NCBI GenBank assembly: GCA_973895155.1
Contig: OZ316897.1
Coordinates: 7,316,001 to 7,380,000, forward strand
Origin: Marsupella aquatica
Taxonomy: Eukaryota > Marchantiophyta
Direction: 5' to 3'
Length of the DNA stretch: 64,000 bases
Below, piece after piece: positions 43,237 to 54,330 of the stretch (its first letter is position 1; each line of letters starts with the position of its first letter). Both the position numbers and the translations under genes were made by a program. Below the pieces are notes generated by a model. The model ran no database searches. It was not told where the DNA came from and saw only the letters and a program-made list of their open reading frames with translations.

Positions 43237-43377
43237 TTATCACTTGTAAGAGACCTCATGCTTAGAACCAATTTCCTTGAGAGCCTTGTCCCCTCCTGGC
43301 CATTTTTCAAGTTCCTTGGGTTCCCCTGTGCCTCTTGCGGTTTTCTCCAGATAAACTGGGTGGGAAGGGCGTACCCT
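43237..43377. other. Spacer between telomeric tract and gypsy-2 5' LTR
   Basis: About 140 bp, probably residual gypsy-2 leader or filler DNA. No gene and no clear primer site. Confidence 0.4.
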
Positions 43378-44531
43378 TTCCCGCAAGGACTTCTAAGCAC
43401 TTTTGGTACCAAGAGATATGTGTGATCTATTCCAAATAATGGCAATAACACCAGAGTAGTCAGGGCCAGGTCCACACTCCACAAATCTCTCATCCAAGTG
43501 ATAATCTTCTCTACTTGCTTCTATCAACTCTTGGCTATGATCTCTCTTCTATTACACTATTATGAACACACTCACATCCCCATCTGTGCATCTATATAGT
43601 ATTAATGGATCCGACGACGCGATAATTGCAGTGTATCCTTCTTCCTCAAACTTCTGTGTAAGAACCTGCCTAATATCTACCTTCCTCTTTACTATCAACT
43701 TAATGCTCACCGTAGAATGCAAATTCAGAATCTGTGGACTCTCATTCAAATCAATATTGACATTCATACTTCCTATTATGCTTACTAACTAAGATAGGTT
43801 CAGCGGTAGAGCCGTCCCTACTTGATCACAGGTTCGTGGATATTATATCTATGGTATTGGTGGCATAGCCGACCTTGCCAGATTCAAAGCTTCATCTTCA
43901 AGGTACTCGAGTGGTGGTAGTGCCTTCCATGACCAAGAATCAAGAAACTTAGAACCCTTCCACCATAGAAACCGATGGCATAGCCATTCCGTTAGTCCTA
44001 GAACCAATGTTCAAGCATTCCTCCAATGCAAATGCACATAATATGCGCTCTATGCACTCTCTATCCTCACACTCATACACTTGAAATGCTGGAAAATTGA
44101 CTCCCCTGGAAGGGCGAGCCTCCCTCTTATTAATAGTTGGAGCTAGGCCACGCTGGTCCCTTTACAAGAGTATCCTAGAAGATACTAGAATTAACTAGAA
44201 CTTATTAGAACTTACTTTTTACCACAGTAAATTCTAGAACTCACTTTTTTACCATGGTAAATTCTAGAAGTTACCAGAATTTACCTTTTTACTATGGTAA
44301 ATACTAGAAATTACTATTTACTAAGGTAGATTTTAGAAGTTACTAGAATTTATCTTTTTACTATGGTAAATTCTAGAAGTGACTATTTACTATGGTAGAT
44401 CTTGAAAATTACCATGATTTATAATTTCACTTGGTAAAACCCAAAATCTTTTTTTTACCATAAAAACCTCTACTTTTATATTTTCACACAAAACCAAGCT
44501 ATTCTCCATATAATCTAATTCCCTTACGACA
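43378..44531 (-). repeat. gypsy-2 5' LTR
   Basis: Partner of 37075-38234, with the same AT-rich palindromic array (44210-44410). Confidence 0.9.
43552..43767 (-). CDS. LTR-encoded leader ORF, 5' copy (gypsy-2)
   Basis: An ATG at 43767 opens 71 codons, MNVNIDLNESPQILNLHSTV and onward, ending CTDGDVSVFIIV. It is in sense orientation within the LTR that would be transcribed first. Both LTR copies keep it open although pol is decayed. See gypsy-1 30129-30374 for the homologue. Confidence 0.45.
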   Translation of the reverse strand: MNVNIDLNESPQILNLHSTVSIKLIVKRKVDIRQVLTQKFEEEGYTAIIASSDPLILYRCTDGDVSVFIIV

Positions 44532-44861
44532 ACGTACTCTTGCACCCCTGGGTATGTATAAAGACCTCACCGGGCTCATCATGATCCACTCCATACTCTC
44601 CTGACAACGTACACTTTGTGTGTGGAGATGAAACTCAACCTGAACCTGAGAATTTTGGGCACCAGGTCACAATGCCTACAATTGCTGTAAATTAAAGTTC
44701 TCACCATAGATTCAACAACTCAAATCATCATCCTGGGAAGATCTCCTAGAACTTCTTGAGAGATGTTCTATTACTCTAACGAGTCAGTGCCTAGAACTGT
44801 CACGTATGTATCCCAACCTTCGTCTTGCATGTAGAAGTTCCTCAAAAAGTAACCCTTAGCA
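44532..44861. other. Unassigned intergenic DNA
   Basis: No ORF, repeat or element end recognised, apart from TAGCA at 44857-44861 (target duplication of the solo LTR). Confidence 0.5.
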
Positions 44862-45210
44862 TGTTAGGTATCTACTCAAGGTCTAGGGTTACGACATGTA
44901 ACCGTAGTTAGGCTAACCATAGTTGGAGACATGGTTAGGTTAACTGGGATGCACACTATATCCCAAGCGGTGTTTGCTTGGATAAGTGGAACTTAGGCTC
45001 ATGGTTACGGAGCCACTTGAGAGATGAGGAGAGCTTACACTGTGGAGACTTGGTTATAGGGGATCGGACGAGCTTAGAGTTCAGTAAAGCTCTCTTGTGT
45101 GTTCCTGTGGACGTAGCCTTGAGGAGGTGAACCACGTATCTCTTGTGTCAACTACTTGCGCATTAGATGTGTCATGTGCTTATCGTTGCAATTGTCATCT
45201 ATGCTCAACA
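44862..45210 (+). mobile_element. Solo LTR of the copia-2 family, with 5-bp target duplication
   Basis: It begins TGTTAGGTATCTACTC and ends ATGCTCAACA, 349 bp. It aligns throughout with the copia-2 5' LTR (59016-59358), for example TGTGTGTTCC.GTGGACGTAGCC and GTGAACCACGTATCTC. TAGCA flanks both sides (44857-44861 and 45211-45215). No internal sequence remains, as expected after LTR-LTR recombination. Confidence 0.9.
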
Positions 45211-45215
45211 TAGCA

Positions 45216-45727
45216 GCCCTACATTTTTGGAAAAAATTGAATCACTAATTCCTACAGAATCTGCTAATTATGTGTGACGTGTGACCTTCCCAAGCATGGG
45301 TGTGTTCACAAGTTGTCATTCCCATAGCCTGATTTTACAGGGAAGTGTATGGGAAGAGGATACAACAAACTAGGAGCACTAAATGAAATAAGTATTGAAT
45401 TTAAACACATCAACTATATTACAATTTTGTTGCGCTTGAAGGGCGAGCAAGATAGTCTAAGTATTGCTTACAAGTTTGTTTTGGGAAAATATCAGTAGGG
45501 CCCTTAAGGCCAACAATGTTAGAATACCGAGACGATACAAATGAAATGAATCTCACCATGAAAAATTCTCCACACCCATTAAAACAAATTGGTCAAATAA
45601 CAACAATGGATAGCTTTGAAAGTCGGTCTATCAATGGACCTGTCTGGCTGGCTGGGGTTATCTTTGGCAGCAATTTGGAATTCCTTGGTAGTGAGTGCTT
45701 TCTAATCCTTGGCAGTAGACAATCCTC
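45216..45727. other. Unassigned intergenic DNA left of the LINE
   Basis: No supported gene. It borders the poly(A) end of the LINE. Confidence 0.4.
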
Positions 45728-46850
45728 TTTTTTTTGGAATAAAACCCACCCACGGGAAGGGGGGCCAAAGCCATACAAGGCAAATGAAAATGCCAGAAAA
45801 AACAAAAAAGACAGTGGGCCAGTAGCAGCCAGGAACCTAAACTCCCAGTCAAAGCAATATAAAGCGGGTATAGAGATAGGAGTCGGGACCAGAAGACCTC
45901 TCCAAGAAAGGGCATCAAGAGCCGTATTTCTAACACTAAAAATGGTGGTGAGTGCTCAACTATAGAGCCTAGCATCTGTACGCGTCATCCAGATTACTCT
46001 CTCCTTACTTACTAGATCTTTAATTCTGAGAAGTCTAGTATGTTTCCTGCTAGGACCTGAAGCCTCACATAGACCATGGAGAGAATCTAAAAGTTTTGAC
46101 AAGACCAGGTTCATGTTAAAAGTTCTGGTTTGCTTAGAATTAAAAACTTGTTCGTTCCTTGCAAGCCATAAGGCCCACATAGTGTGGAAAATCATAAAGA
46201 TTTTGAGGGACTTCGCAACTCCATCGTTTCCTCGAAGTTCCAAAGTGGTAAAGAGACCAACTTGTTGCCAGTTGAGAGTGCCCAGACAGGTTAGACCCAC
46301 TAGAGTCTAGCAGCGTTGAGCAAACAAGCAAGAGAGGAATAAATGTGGGATCGTCTCCAAAACATTTGCGCAGAGCAAGCAATGGCCATCTCCTTTACCG
46401 ATCCTCCTTGCTCTAACCCCGGTAAAAAGACCCTGAGCTACTATTCTCCAGAGAAAGGTGCATGCTCTGAGAGGAAGATTGGTGGACCAAAGCAAGATCC
46501 AAAGTTTGCTCCAGTTCCTTTCAGCGCGTGAATGGCCCCAAATCCTATTGAGCCTGATAAAGTCTGAGCCTTTAGGTCTCAAAAGCTGATATGTTCGTGC
46601 ATTGGACAAATGAAAATTTTCCAGCCTCTCCTCCTTGTCTGACTAGCGCCATTGTGTGGCTCTCGACCTGAAAAAGTCCCTCTCATCTGATGTGCCCTGG
46701 ATTTTTCCAATGAACAGCAGGCATAGCTCCCAAATCCTCCATTCTGCACCTCTGATGCATAATAGCTTGCCAGTATAGTAATGTAGAACCAAGTCATGTT
46801 CTCCCCTAAGATCCGCAATTTTCCTTATGCCAATGCTTCCAAGCACTTAA
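45728..46850 (-). mobile_element. 5'-truncated LINE (non-LTR retrotransposon) 3' end
   Basis: The minus strand carries the C-terminal part of a plant LINE ORF2 and ends in an eight-A run (T-run at 45728-45735). The RT zinc-binding domain appears as PLRACTFLWRIVAQGLFTGV and HCLLCANVLETIPHLFLSCL (46430-46310). A tail follows with FHTMWALWLARNEQVFNSK (46190-46130). Upstream, 46846-46643 has IRKIADLRGEHDLVLHYYTG. The three parts are in different frames, so the copy is dead. The endonuclease and RT core are absent, the usual 5' truncation of target-primed insertion. Confidence 0.8.
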
Positions 46851-47006
46851 TCATAGAGCAAGCGTAGGATCATCCAGATGCTGAAAATTTTCTAAACATC
46901 TGAGCACGTCTTCAATACTCCACTAGCTAGCCACCCTAGAAGCCATCAGGGAGAAAATAAGATGTGAGCTTGGCAATAGACAATCTTAGGCAGCCAGTGA
47001 GCAACT
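46851..47006. other. Short unassigned spacer
   Basis: Nothing recognised. Confidence 0.4.
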
Positions 47007-47142
47007 TGTCATGCGCATACACATTGTTACACAACATACATTGTTTGTCACACACATCCAAACATATCCACAATGCAACATCACAAACACAAGAGAATGA
47101 AATACAAGTGGAACTCATCTCCACACATGTCCAAAACCCACA
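47007..47142 (-). repeat. 136-bp LTR-like repeat, left copy
   Basis: On plus it begins TGTCATGCGCATACAC and ends AAAACCCACA. It is a direct copy of 47484-47619 with a few differences and equal length. Confidence 0.75.
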
Positions 47143-47483
47143 ATAATCTTCACAACAATCGGCACAACGATCCCGGTCAACAATACCCCATCAATCTCGC
47201 ACTGATCCGATCACACACGTATGTCAAGCCAACGCACCTTGCACTAGTACTCAAGGAATCCACGCTGCACAAGCGGAGCTCACAGCCACCATAGCCACAC
47301 TTGAGCTTCTCTCTCTCCAAGGCTCAACATCGAAAGATGACCTTTCGATGCCTCACAAGGGAGAACTACTCTCCCACAAAAACCTAATGAAACCCTATCG
47401 GCTCCCTTAGCACACATACAAAACATACATACTCAACTAGCACTATATACTACAACAACATCTAGAATGGTGATTGTGACAGC
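47143..47483. other. 341 bp between the two 136-bp repeats
   Basis: No gene. Contains the short palindrome CATCGAAAGATGACCTTTCGATG (47328-47350). It could be the interior of a tiny LTR-flanked element or host DNA between two solo LTRs. Confidence 0.35.
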
Positions 47484-47619
47484 TGTCGTGCGCATACACA
47501 TCACTACACAATATACATCGCTTGTCACACACATCCAAACATATCCACAATGCAACATCACAAACACAAGAGAATGGAATACAAGTGGAACTCATGTCCA
47601 CACATGTCCAAAACCCACA
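47484..47619 (-). repeat. 136-bp 3' LTR of gypsy-4
   Basis: In minus direction it begins TGTGGGTTTTGG and ends GCACGACA. It is directly preceded by a purine tract (CAGTAGGGGGGCGAT, minus of 47621-47636), as expected of a 3' LTR. Confidence 0.7.
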
Positions 47620-49130
47620 ATCGCCCCCCTACTGGGAGTAAGGTCCCCTAACTCTAGCTAGCCATGAGTTCTACAAGGCTGGTATACACCTTTTTAAGTG
47701 TGAAGATCAGGAGTCTAGGTGCAAGTGAGCCCCATCAATCACCTTCATGCAATCCATATTTGCCAAGAGAACATAAATGATAACTAGTCGGCTTCACCGA
47801 CACTGAGGACACAACCATGATCCACTAGGAATCACCTGCAATGGTGGTGTCAAACATGACATTGCCATCCTCTAGAACAATTATCATAAATCAACATGAT
47901 AGTAGTTGCTCCCTGAGCAGATCCACACAACATACATTTCAAGCCAGCACAAACATGTGCCAAGATTGGATCTATTGTACCATCAATGTTGGGAAGGTGA
48001 CATGGTACACAGTTGTGCACATGATCCTTCCAAACCATACCATCGCGTCCCTCCAAACATTGGGACACCAGAAGGCAACACTTCATGCACACATAAGATT
48101 TTCCGGTCTACGGTCATATAAAGTATCGTGGGTGTTGTCTACAGCAAATAAACATAATCACCAGGATGAAATTATCGAATGCTTGCACGGTAACCTCCTC
48201 CACGAATAGTGGCATACCTCAAAGTATCATGATGTTGGGCAATGGCAAGGTTGTCAAAAGCCATGGGCATGACTCTCTAAAATACCCGTGCTCTCTTTGA
48301 ACACACCTTGACCCAAACATCAGGATCATCCAAGTTCAAAACTGATGCACCATCACGACAAATAGCTGTTGGCAAATCTGGCTCTCTACCATAGAGCAAA
48401 AAGTAAGGTGAGAAGGATGCAAGTGATGCTTGCCAACTAAAACAGTATCCCATAGCTAACCAAGGTAGTTGGAGATCCCAATCTCCCAGATGACCAACCT
48501 GCAAGCCATACGTACTTACACAATCCTCTCTTCACAATTTGCACAACTCTCTTAGCTAATCCATCTGCCTCAAGATGATCACGAGAGGTAGTACGATGAT
48601 CAATCAGAGCTTGCTCACACAAATTCTCAAACTCTCCACGGAACTCAGTTCCTTGATCAGTCAACACCTCAACTGGTGCTCCAAAATGACTGAGTACACA
48701 ATCCAAAAATGTAGCAACAACTCCTCCACTGGCTCTATCTGGCAATGTCACTAGCTCAATCCACTTGGAAAAGTGCTCCACCATGACCAAAACATATCGA
48801 TTATGATGTTGGGTAAGAGGTAATGGACCAACAAAATCCAAATTCCAATAATATCCCAAACCCATGATTGGCAACAGATGCAACTGGGGAGTGGGAGCAT
48901 TAAATGATGCTCTCCCTCTATCACACACTTAGCTATCAACTGTTGGACATGAGTGTGCATACCACGCCACCAATACTGTGACTGCAACAAGCTATAAGTG
49001 CGCTTCACACCAAATTGACCCAACTCCTCGTGTGCATGTTGCATCAAATGTATTCGTTGTGATGGTTTTGGTACCACCAACACCCTACCATCACGCAGTA
49101 CTCTCAGAAGATGCATTTGTCGAAAGAGAA
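47620..49130 (-). pseudogene. gypsy-4 integrase fragment
   Basis: From 49116 the integrase zinc region reads HAHEELGQFGVKRTYSLLQ (H-x-E-x-x-x-F-G, the second His replaced) and YWWRGMHTHVQQLIAKC. A frame change near 48930 leads to the core: YYWNLDFVGPLPLTQHHNRY, VMVEHFSKWIELVTLPD, APVEVLTDQGTEFRGEF and DGLAKRVVQIVKRGL (the catalytic Glu is Lys or displaced). A further shift at about 48500 continues to DLQLPWLAMGYCFSWQASL and SPYFLLYGREPDLP (48490-48330). RT and gag are missing. It differs from gypsy-1/2/3 in the core motifs, so a separate Ty3 family. About 650 bp between the core end and the LTR show no ORF. Confidence 0.8.
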
Positions 49131-49159
49131 GAATTCAGAGATGCAGATGCCAATAGTGT

Positions 49160-49610
49160 GTCTGTGCCCTGAGTAATGTGAATTGTTTGCATGGACATTA
49201 GTGAGGGGAAGGATGACATGTAGTAAAGTAATTGTCAAGCAACGTTAATAGAGAGATATGGATGGATGCCTGGTGATTGTGGTTGCAATGTGTTATACAG
49301 GAAGACCATAGATGACATGTTTTTGTGGTCCAGTAGGATGGAAGAGAGTGACACAGAGATGTGTGAGTATGAAAGGAAAGCTATGGAACGTTGAGCATAC
49401 ATAAAAGTCGCAGAATTGGAAGCCTCCCTGAAAAAGGATGTGGCTAAATTGTAAGGGAGCAATTCTCAACCACAACCCTCCGCTGAGTTTGTGTGACATG
49501 AATAGTTCAATGTGGCACTAAAATTGTGACTGTATTCTCATATTGGAGTGTTGTAGAACCATAGAATTTTCAAAGAAACGAAAGGAGTGCGCAAGAAGGG
49601 TAACCAGTAC
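49160..49610 (+). other. Coding-like stretch upstream of CACTA-2 ORF
   Basis: The plus frame at about 49258-49450 reads YGWMPGDCGCNVLYRKTIDD, then MFLWSSRMEESDTEMCEYER, a TGA, and AYIKVAELEASLKKDVAKL. It looks like a decayed exon with a helical end. Family not recognised; could be a CACTA-2 exon without counterpart in CACTA-1. Confidence 0.25.
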
Positions 49611-49615
49611 TATCT

Positions 49616-51180
49616 TTGGGCCTGAACGTGCGTCGAAGTGAAAGGTTGAGCAAGAAGGTTGTACCTACAATGGCAGAATATGGAGATGACATGGATCTTG
49701 CACAGGTGGGTGCAGACACCAGACAAGAAGATGCAGATGATGAGTATTTTCCAGAGGAAATGGATGAGGATGGGGGTTATGAAGATGAATACATTGTAGA
49801 GCAGCCCCAAAAGAAACAAGTAGTTTTCCCAACAAGGTCCTGAGTTAAACTCTCTTGTTTACATGTTTGATATCTTCACTACACATATGTACCTTACTTA
49901 GGTTGTGACATTGTAGTTGGTGATGTGATGTAGCGTCCTGTCAGTTCTACTTTGCCTGCAAAGCCTGTGCATGCACCATACCAGGAGGGGGGCTGACCTC
50001 TGATCAAGGTTGGCAAGGTGGTAGTAGTGGTAGATCCCAGGCTGGTGCCCAATACTATGGCAGGGGCAAAGTCAAGGTTATGCCCGTGGTAGAGGCAGAG
50101 CAGGTCCAAACCCACAGTCTCGTGGGTATGGACGTCCACCTCAACCATGGGGATGTGAGTATATCTGCATGCCAGTTCTTTCTTAAGGCATGGTACTTAT
50201 GAAGTTCAGACTGCATATCAATTTTTGCATTGACATTGTTTGGGATGTATTGGATTCATACAACATGAAATTCTGTCCATCTGCCATTGCATGCAGATTC
50301 TGCCCAATCTGATTGGACAAATGTTGGTAATTATGATCAGTTTCAATGTCCATGTACAAGGACAGACATGGGTTGAACCAGGTTGGGAGGATGGTGGTGG
50401 ATCTTGGAATCAACAAGGTTGGGAAGGTGGTGAAGGTAATTGGCAGGGTTTTTAAAATATAGTACCTACAAACGCTGGAAGAGGGGCAGGTAATGTTTGA
50501 AGTAGTTGCAATGGAAGAACTCATTCTATCTGTAGTCCATTCATGTGGGTATATTCTGAACATGTACAATGATAGCAAATGTATGTGTGCAGGTTGGATA
50601 GTCAAACCATCGACTCAAGTATTCACTAATGCCCCTATGTAGATGCAGCATGGAAGGGGGGCAGGTATGTCAGTGAATGTTCACTTGTTTTCCTACAGTT
50701 TGTACTTAGTTTTCAGTACATATGTTTGCACATGCATACCTAGAAAGTGACAACATCCAACCCTTGTACTAGGCTGGACAGGTGGTCCAGGGTTGCAACA
50801 ATTCCAGAGTGTAGTCCCTGCACAGATGTCTATAGGCAGAGCTACAGGTATATATGTTTGAAGAATTTTTCTTGAAGTGAAGCATTGAATGTTGCCGACA
50901 TTTAATCTGGTGTATGTAGTTCTCAAGCATGAATGGCATTGTATTTTCCCAGGTGACTTTAGAACCCCAGGTAGGGTGAATCAAGGGGTGCCCATTACAC
51001 CGCCTAGTACTACCAAGAGCAGTGCACAAGGGGAGGTGACAAAGAAAGGGACAGTAAAGTTGAATGAGAGACAATGGGTGGATGTTGAGTGTCCTCACAA
51101 GAACCGATGGCATGCTGATTTGAAAGCTGAAGTATTGTGCTGGTTAGATGTGAGTGTTATTAATTTTTAAAAATAGCATC
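49616..51180 (+). pseudogene. CACTA-2 TnpA-like gene, 5' part
   Basis: This is the plus-strand homologue of the CACTA-1 TnpA-like gene. Acidic exon one (49616-49843) has MAEYGDDMDLAQVGADTRQE. A Gln/Gly/Arg-rich stretch near 50050-50150 and a Trp/Gly-rich one near 50360-50450 (EDGGGSWNQQGWEGGEGNW) replace the GRGGTP region. The diagnostic block KNRWHADLKAEVLCWLDVSV (51095-51160) equals KNRWHSDLRGEVLRWLDLSI of CACTA-1. The gene is cut at about 51180 by an insertion and resumes at 56995. Exons are separated by intron-like DNA. No transposase and no terminal repeats are in the window. Confidence 0.75.
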
Positions 51181-52646
51181 CAAAATATTGGAAGATTGTA
51201 TGTGGAAAACAGGGGGACCTTGCCACCCAGCGCCCTCACCAATCCTAGCACTCACGCCTAAGTACCCCTGGTGCCCAAATGCCTCCACAAAATACCTCGA
51301 GAAAGCACCCTAGTGCCCCTTGCACCGCCAGCGGCCCCTCTCATACGAAGCCGCACTTGCTCTCCAACACGGCCGCTACTCAATGGTCCTCACTGTCTGC
51401 ACAAGCAACCAAGCACCTCGGTAAGTAACCCTTTAGGATCTAGAACTCGCCAAGTCTAGCATCCTAACTCAAGCTCAACAGACATTGGTAAATAGGTCAG
51501 TGATAGGTCCTCCCGATGCCATAAGCCAAAACCAGAACCCACATCCACTGTTCGTCCAGAACAGCTTCCTTGGGCGCGGTCTGGGTTCCCCTTGTACCTA
51601 TCCATCATCAATTGACCGCCCTGACCCCTAGACATGCTCATGGCCCAACTAGCGTAGCTTGTCCTAAAGCTTGTCCTAAAGCTTGTCCCAACACGTCGGG
51701 ACCAGAATGGCCCCGACTCTAGCAACCAACTCCCGGTTCTCGCTCCACGGATGGTCTAGGGGCCGAGCACCCTTGGAAATCAACTTCCATGCCTACTTGG
51801 CCTTGCCTCCCCTGCGCAAGCTCCATTGGGATACTGAATGTGGCTTGGTTGTTATTTGGCAGGATTTAGCAAGTAGGCGAGTTAACACCTGCAAATCCCA
51901 AGAACCCATGGTGCCCCCAGACCCAGATGAGCTCAAAAGGGCGTAGCCCTTGTTGAGAGCTTTCTAACACACCCAAGAAGTCCTCCAACGGACTTCCCGT
52001 TGGGAAGATATCGCCATTTCCTTTTGGCGGTTTTCCTTAGTGTCGCGACCGCCACGGCTCACGACTTCGGCTCGCCCTTAGCACCCAGGGAGACACCACT
52101 CCCTTCATATATGCTTATGGAAACCTGCCACCCTTGGACTAGCTTTGGTCCCTAAACATTTGGCCCCTAACCCGGATCCTATCGCGCACAATGGGCGCGC
52201 CACCAACTGACAACTTTCTCGTGCTCATGCCCAGGTCCTCAGGTCTCATCGTCGCTTGGGGCCCCCAATCGGCCCAACCCGGATTGGGCCATAACTTGCG
52301 CCCCAAACATCCATTGCCCATGGCGTCAACTTCATTTGCCTTGGGCCCAAGAGGAGCTCACACTCAAGCCCTCAGAACTGAAAGTCCATCCAGAGGTCCG
52401 GAGGGTTGTCCTTGAGCCCAGCCCATTTCCCCTTGACCCGACCAGCTCTCAGCTAGTCCAAGTCCTTACTGTGTGTCACCAGCTTGGCTCCTTCCCTTTG
52501 CTAGCGCCACGTCTCGTTGCCCACAAGTCTCCCCATGCTAAGTCCTCCCTGGATGGCCTATCCAAGCCTGGACCATAAGGGAGCTTGGCGTCGGAGTCAG
52601 CAACGCAGGAGCTAAGTGTTAAGGTAGTCAAGTTCCGTGACTTGCA
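51181..52646 (-). repeat. GC-rich block, possible 3' LTR of a chromodomain Ty3 element
   Basis: In minus direction a purine tract AAGGGGGGG (52647-52656) is followed by TGCAAGTCACGG, a plausible LTR start. About 1.45 kb of GC-rich DNA without convincing ORFs runs to the CACTA-2 break. No second copy exists in the window, so the LTR call rests on position alone. Confidence 0.4.
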
Positions 52647-52656
52647 CCCCCCCTTA

Positions 52657-53080
52657 AAAATGGTCACGTCCGCGTGACCTTAGTAAACATTCCAACACGC
52701 CTAGATCATTTTGGGCCTTAAAATTTTTATGAGGTAACAAATGGTTTGCCCATAAGGCTGATGCAAACCAAGTTGGTATGCGCATTTCAGACTTAGGAAA
52801 TTCCAACCTATCCCACTTATCCAAGTAGGATGCCAGTCCAATTGGGTAAGCTAACTCCAAACTTGTCGGACCCATTGTTCTCCCCTTGGGGTACTCCCCT
52901 TTGGTTCAAACCAACCCACCCACAGATGTAAGGCGGGCACCATCTACTTCCACTTGCAAAAAACAAATCGGCCGCCCAACAACCTCTAGCACCAACGCAA
53001 TCCGACTTTATCCTTAAGAGGCCGAGAGGAGCGAAACTAGGATACAACTCACAAAGGTAGCTACAACTGCCTATACCAGT
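52657..53080. other. 3' untranslated region downstream of chromodomain remnant
   Basis: No supported ORF between the chromodomain stop and the purine tract. Confidence 0.4.
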
Positions 53081-53235
53081 TCACAATGGCGGTAGGCCGC
53101 TTTGCTTATGATAGCTTCCAAGGATCTCTAAGGCATTACCCAAATTTTCTTCCGGTTCCCAAGTACTCTCGGCCTGATCATAGCCAGCCCACTTCACCAA
53201 ATACTCTAAGATTTGCCTTCCCAACTTGCGTTTGT
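53081..53235 (-). pseudogene. Chromodomain remnant of a Ty3 chromovirus integrase
   Basis: Minus frame ending at TGA 53083-53081: YKRKLGRQILEYLVKWAGYD, then QAESTWEPEENLGNALEIL. This has the aromatic cage layout of a chromodomain (Y, W, W and E-N). Such domains steer integration to heterochromatin by binding methylated histone H3. It directly abuts the gypsy-3 RT fragment with integrase and RNase H missing between. Confidence 0.85.
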
Positions 53236-54330
53236 AACAGTCTCGCCTTTTCTGGAATGAGCGATTCCAGAACTTTACTCATCGCATTCTGCATATGCGT
53301 CACTGAGTTAGTTGCCCCTTGCGGAAGAGTGCACATCTGCAAGAGGCCCAAAGGAGTCCTCATAGTCATTATGTCCCGACTTTCCTACAACAATTCAAAC
53401 TGATCATGGCCCAAAAATAGATCACCCATAGAGTAGATTTCCCTCCCGGCAAACTCCTCGGAAAATTCATCCACAAGTGGTCCTACTCCCACATTCATGA
53501 TCGTCACTTTGTTTGGCGGCTGCATGTCTTGGATGAACCTCAAACTCCCATTCTTTTTCCGAACCGTAAACCATCTGTTTGAGTATGGAGCATCCGACCT
53601 CTCGAGAAGCCAAGCACTTAGTTTTTCCTTCAATAGTTCCGCCAGCTTTGGAGCTAAAGCCCGCGGAACTGCAATCGGCTTCAGATCCCACAGAACATGC
53701 GGGACAGTGAAGATGACCATCGGTGTTATCTTACTTGGATCTGCACAACCAATCTCATCAATTAAGAATGAGAAAGCTTTGCCATGCTCCATAATCATCC
53801 TTCGAAACGCTTCCTGTTCCACCTCAATAAGCAACCCATCAGAACCTATTTTGAGTCTTGCTAGACTCTCCTGGGTAAACTCATGCCCTATTCAACCTTC
53901 GGGTCTCAATCTCGGTTCTAGTCTGGCTCGTTCCATCATCCGGCAAAGGTATCACTGCGAGTCTCACCTTCTTGTCGACGGTCTTGTACTTTGTCTTTGA
54001 ATTGACAATCTCAGAGACGAGCGAGTATTGATACTCGCTCAACTCTATCTCCATCTTCCCACTTTCCAAGTTAGAAACCACACTCTCGAGTGGCTCATCA
54101 CATCTGGTTTCCACCAAAACCCCTTCCAGACTCTCATCATCATCAAGCTCGTTAGACTCGGCCAAAGTTTGACTTGCTTCTTTCACATATCTCTTATGCC
54201 GCCCGATCATCTCACTCCCACCAACATAGGTAACTTTGCTAGTTTGAGTGCAACCTACAAACAAATTGGAAAAACACTTGTTATCCTGTGGAGCCAAAAC
54301 ACAAGCACTCCGCTGGTCCATGAACTTCAG
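53236..54330 (-). pseudogene. gypsy-3 RT fragment
   Basis: From 54321 the linker has KTKYKTVDKKVRLAVIPLPD. Then 53834-53385 gives IDEIGCADPSKITPMVIFTV, RWFTVRKKNGSLRFIQDMQP and YSMGDLFLGHDQFELL. A frame change leads to PLGLLQMCTLPQGATNSVTH and LESLIPEKARL, where the sequence stops before the catalytic FLDD motif. Confidence 0.85.

Larger units (their letters stand above)
37075..44531 (-). mobile_element. gypsy-2: Ty3 LTR retrotransposon with gag deletion
   Basis: Direct repeats of about 1.15 kb (37075-38234 and 43378-44531) bracket minus-strand protease, RT, RNase H and integrase. In the element's own direction the LTR begins TGTCATAAGGG (from 38234) or TGTCGTAAGGG (from 44531), and a purine tract AATGGGGGTGA precedes the 3' copy. 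The gag 5' half is missing. No target duplication was found; the left side abuts the truncated gypsy-1 LTR. It is related to gypsy-1 (same FLDD-PIKG type). Confidence 0.9.

Noticed and set aside
37075-44531. gypsy-2 inserted inside the gypsy-1 3' LTR
   Set aside because: The right flank at 44532 does not continue the missing part of the gypsy-1 LTR and there is no target duplication, so simple insertion is not supported.
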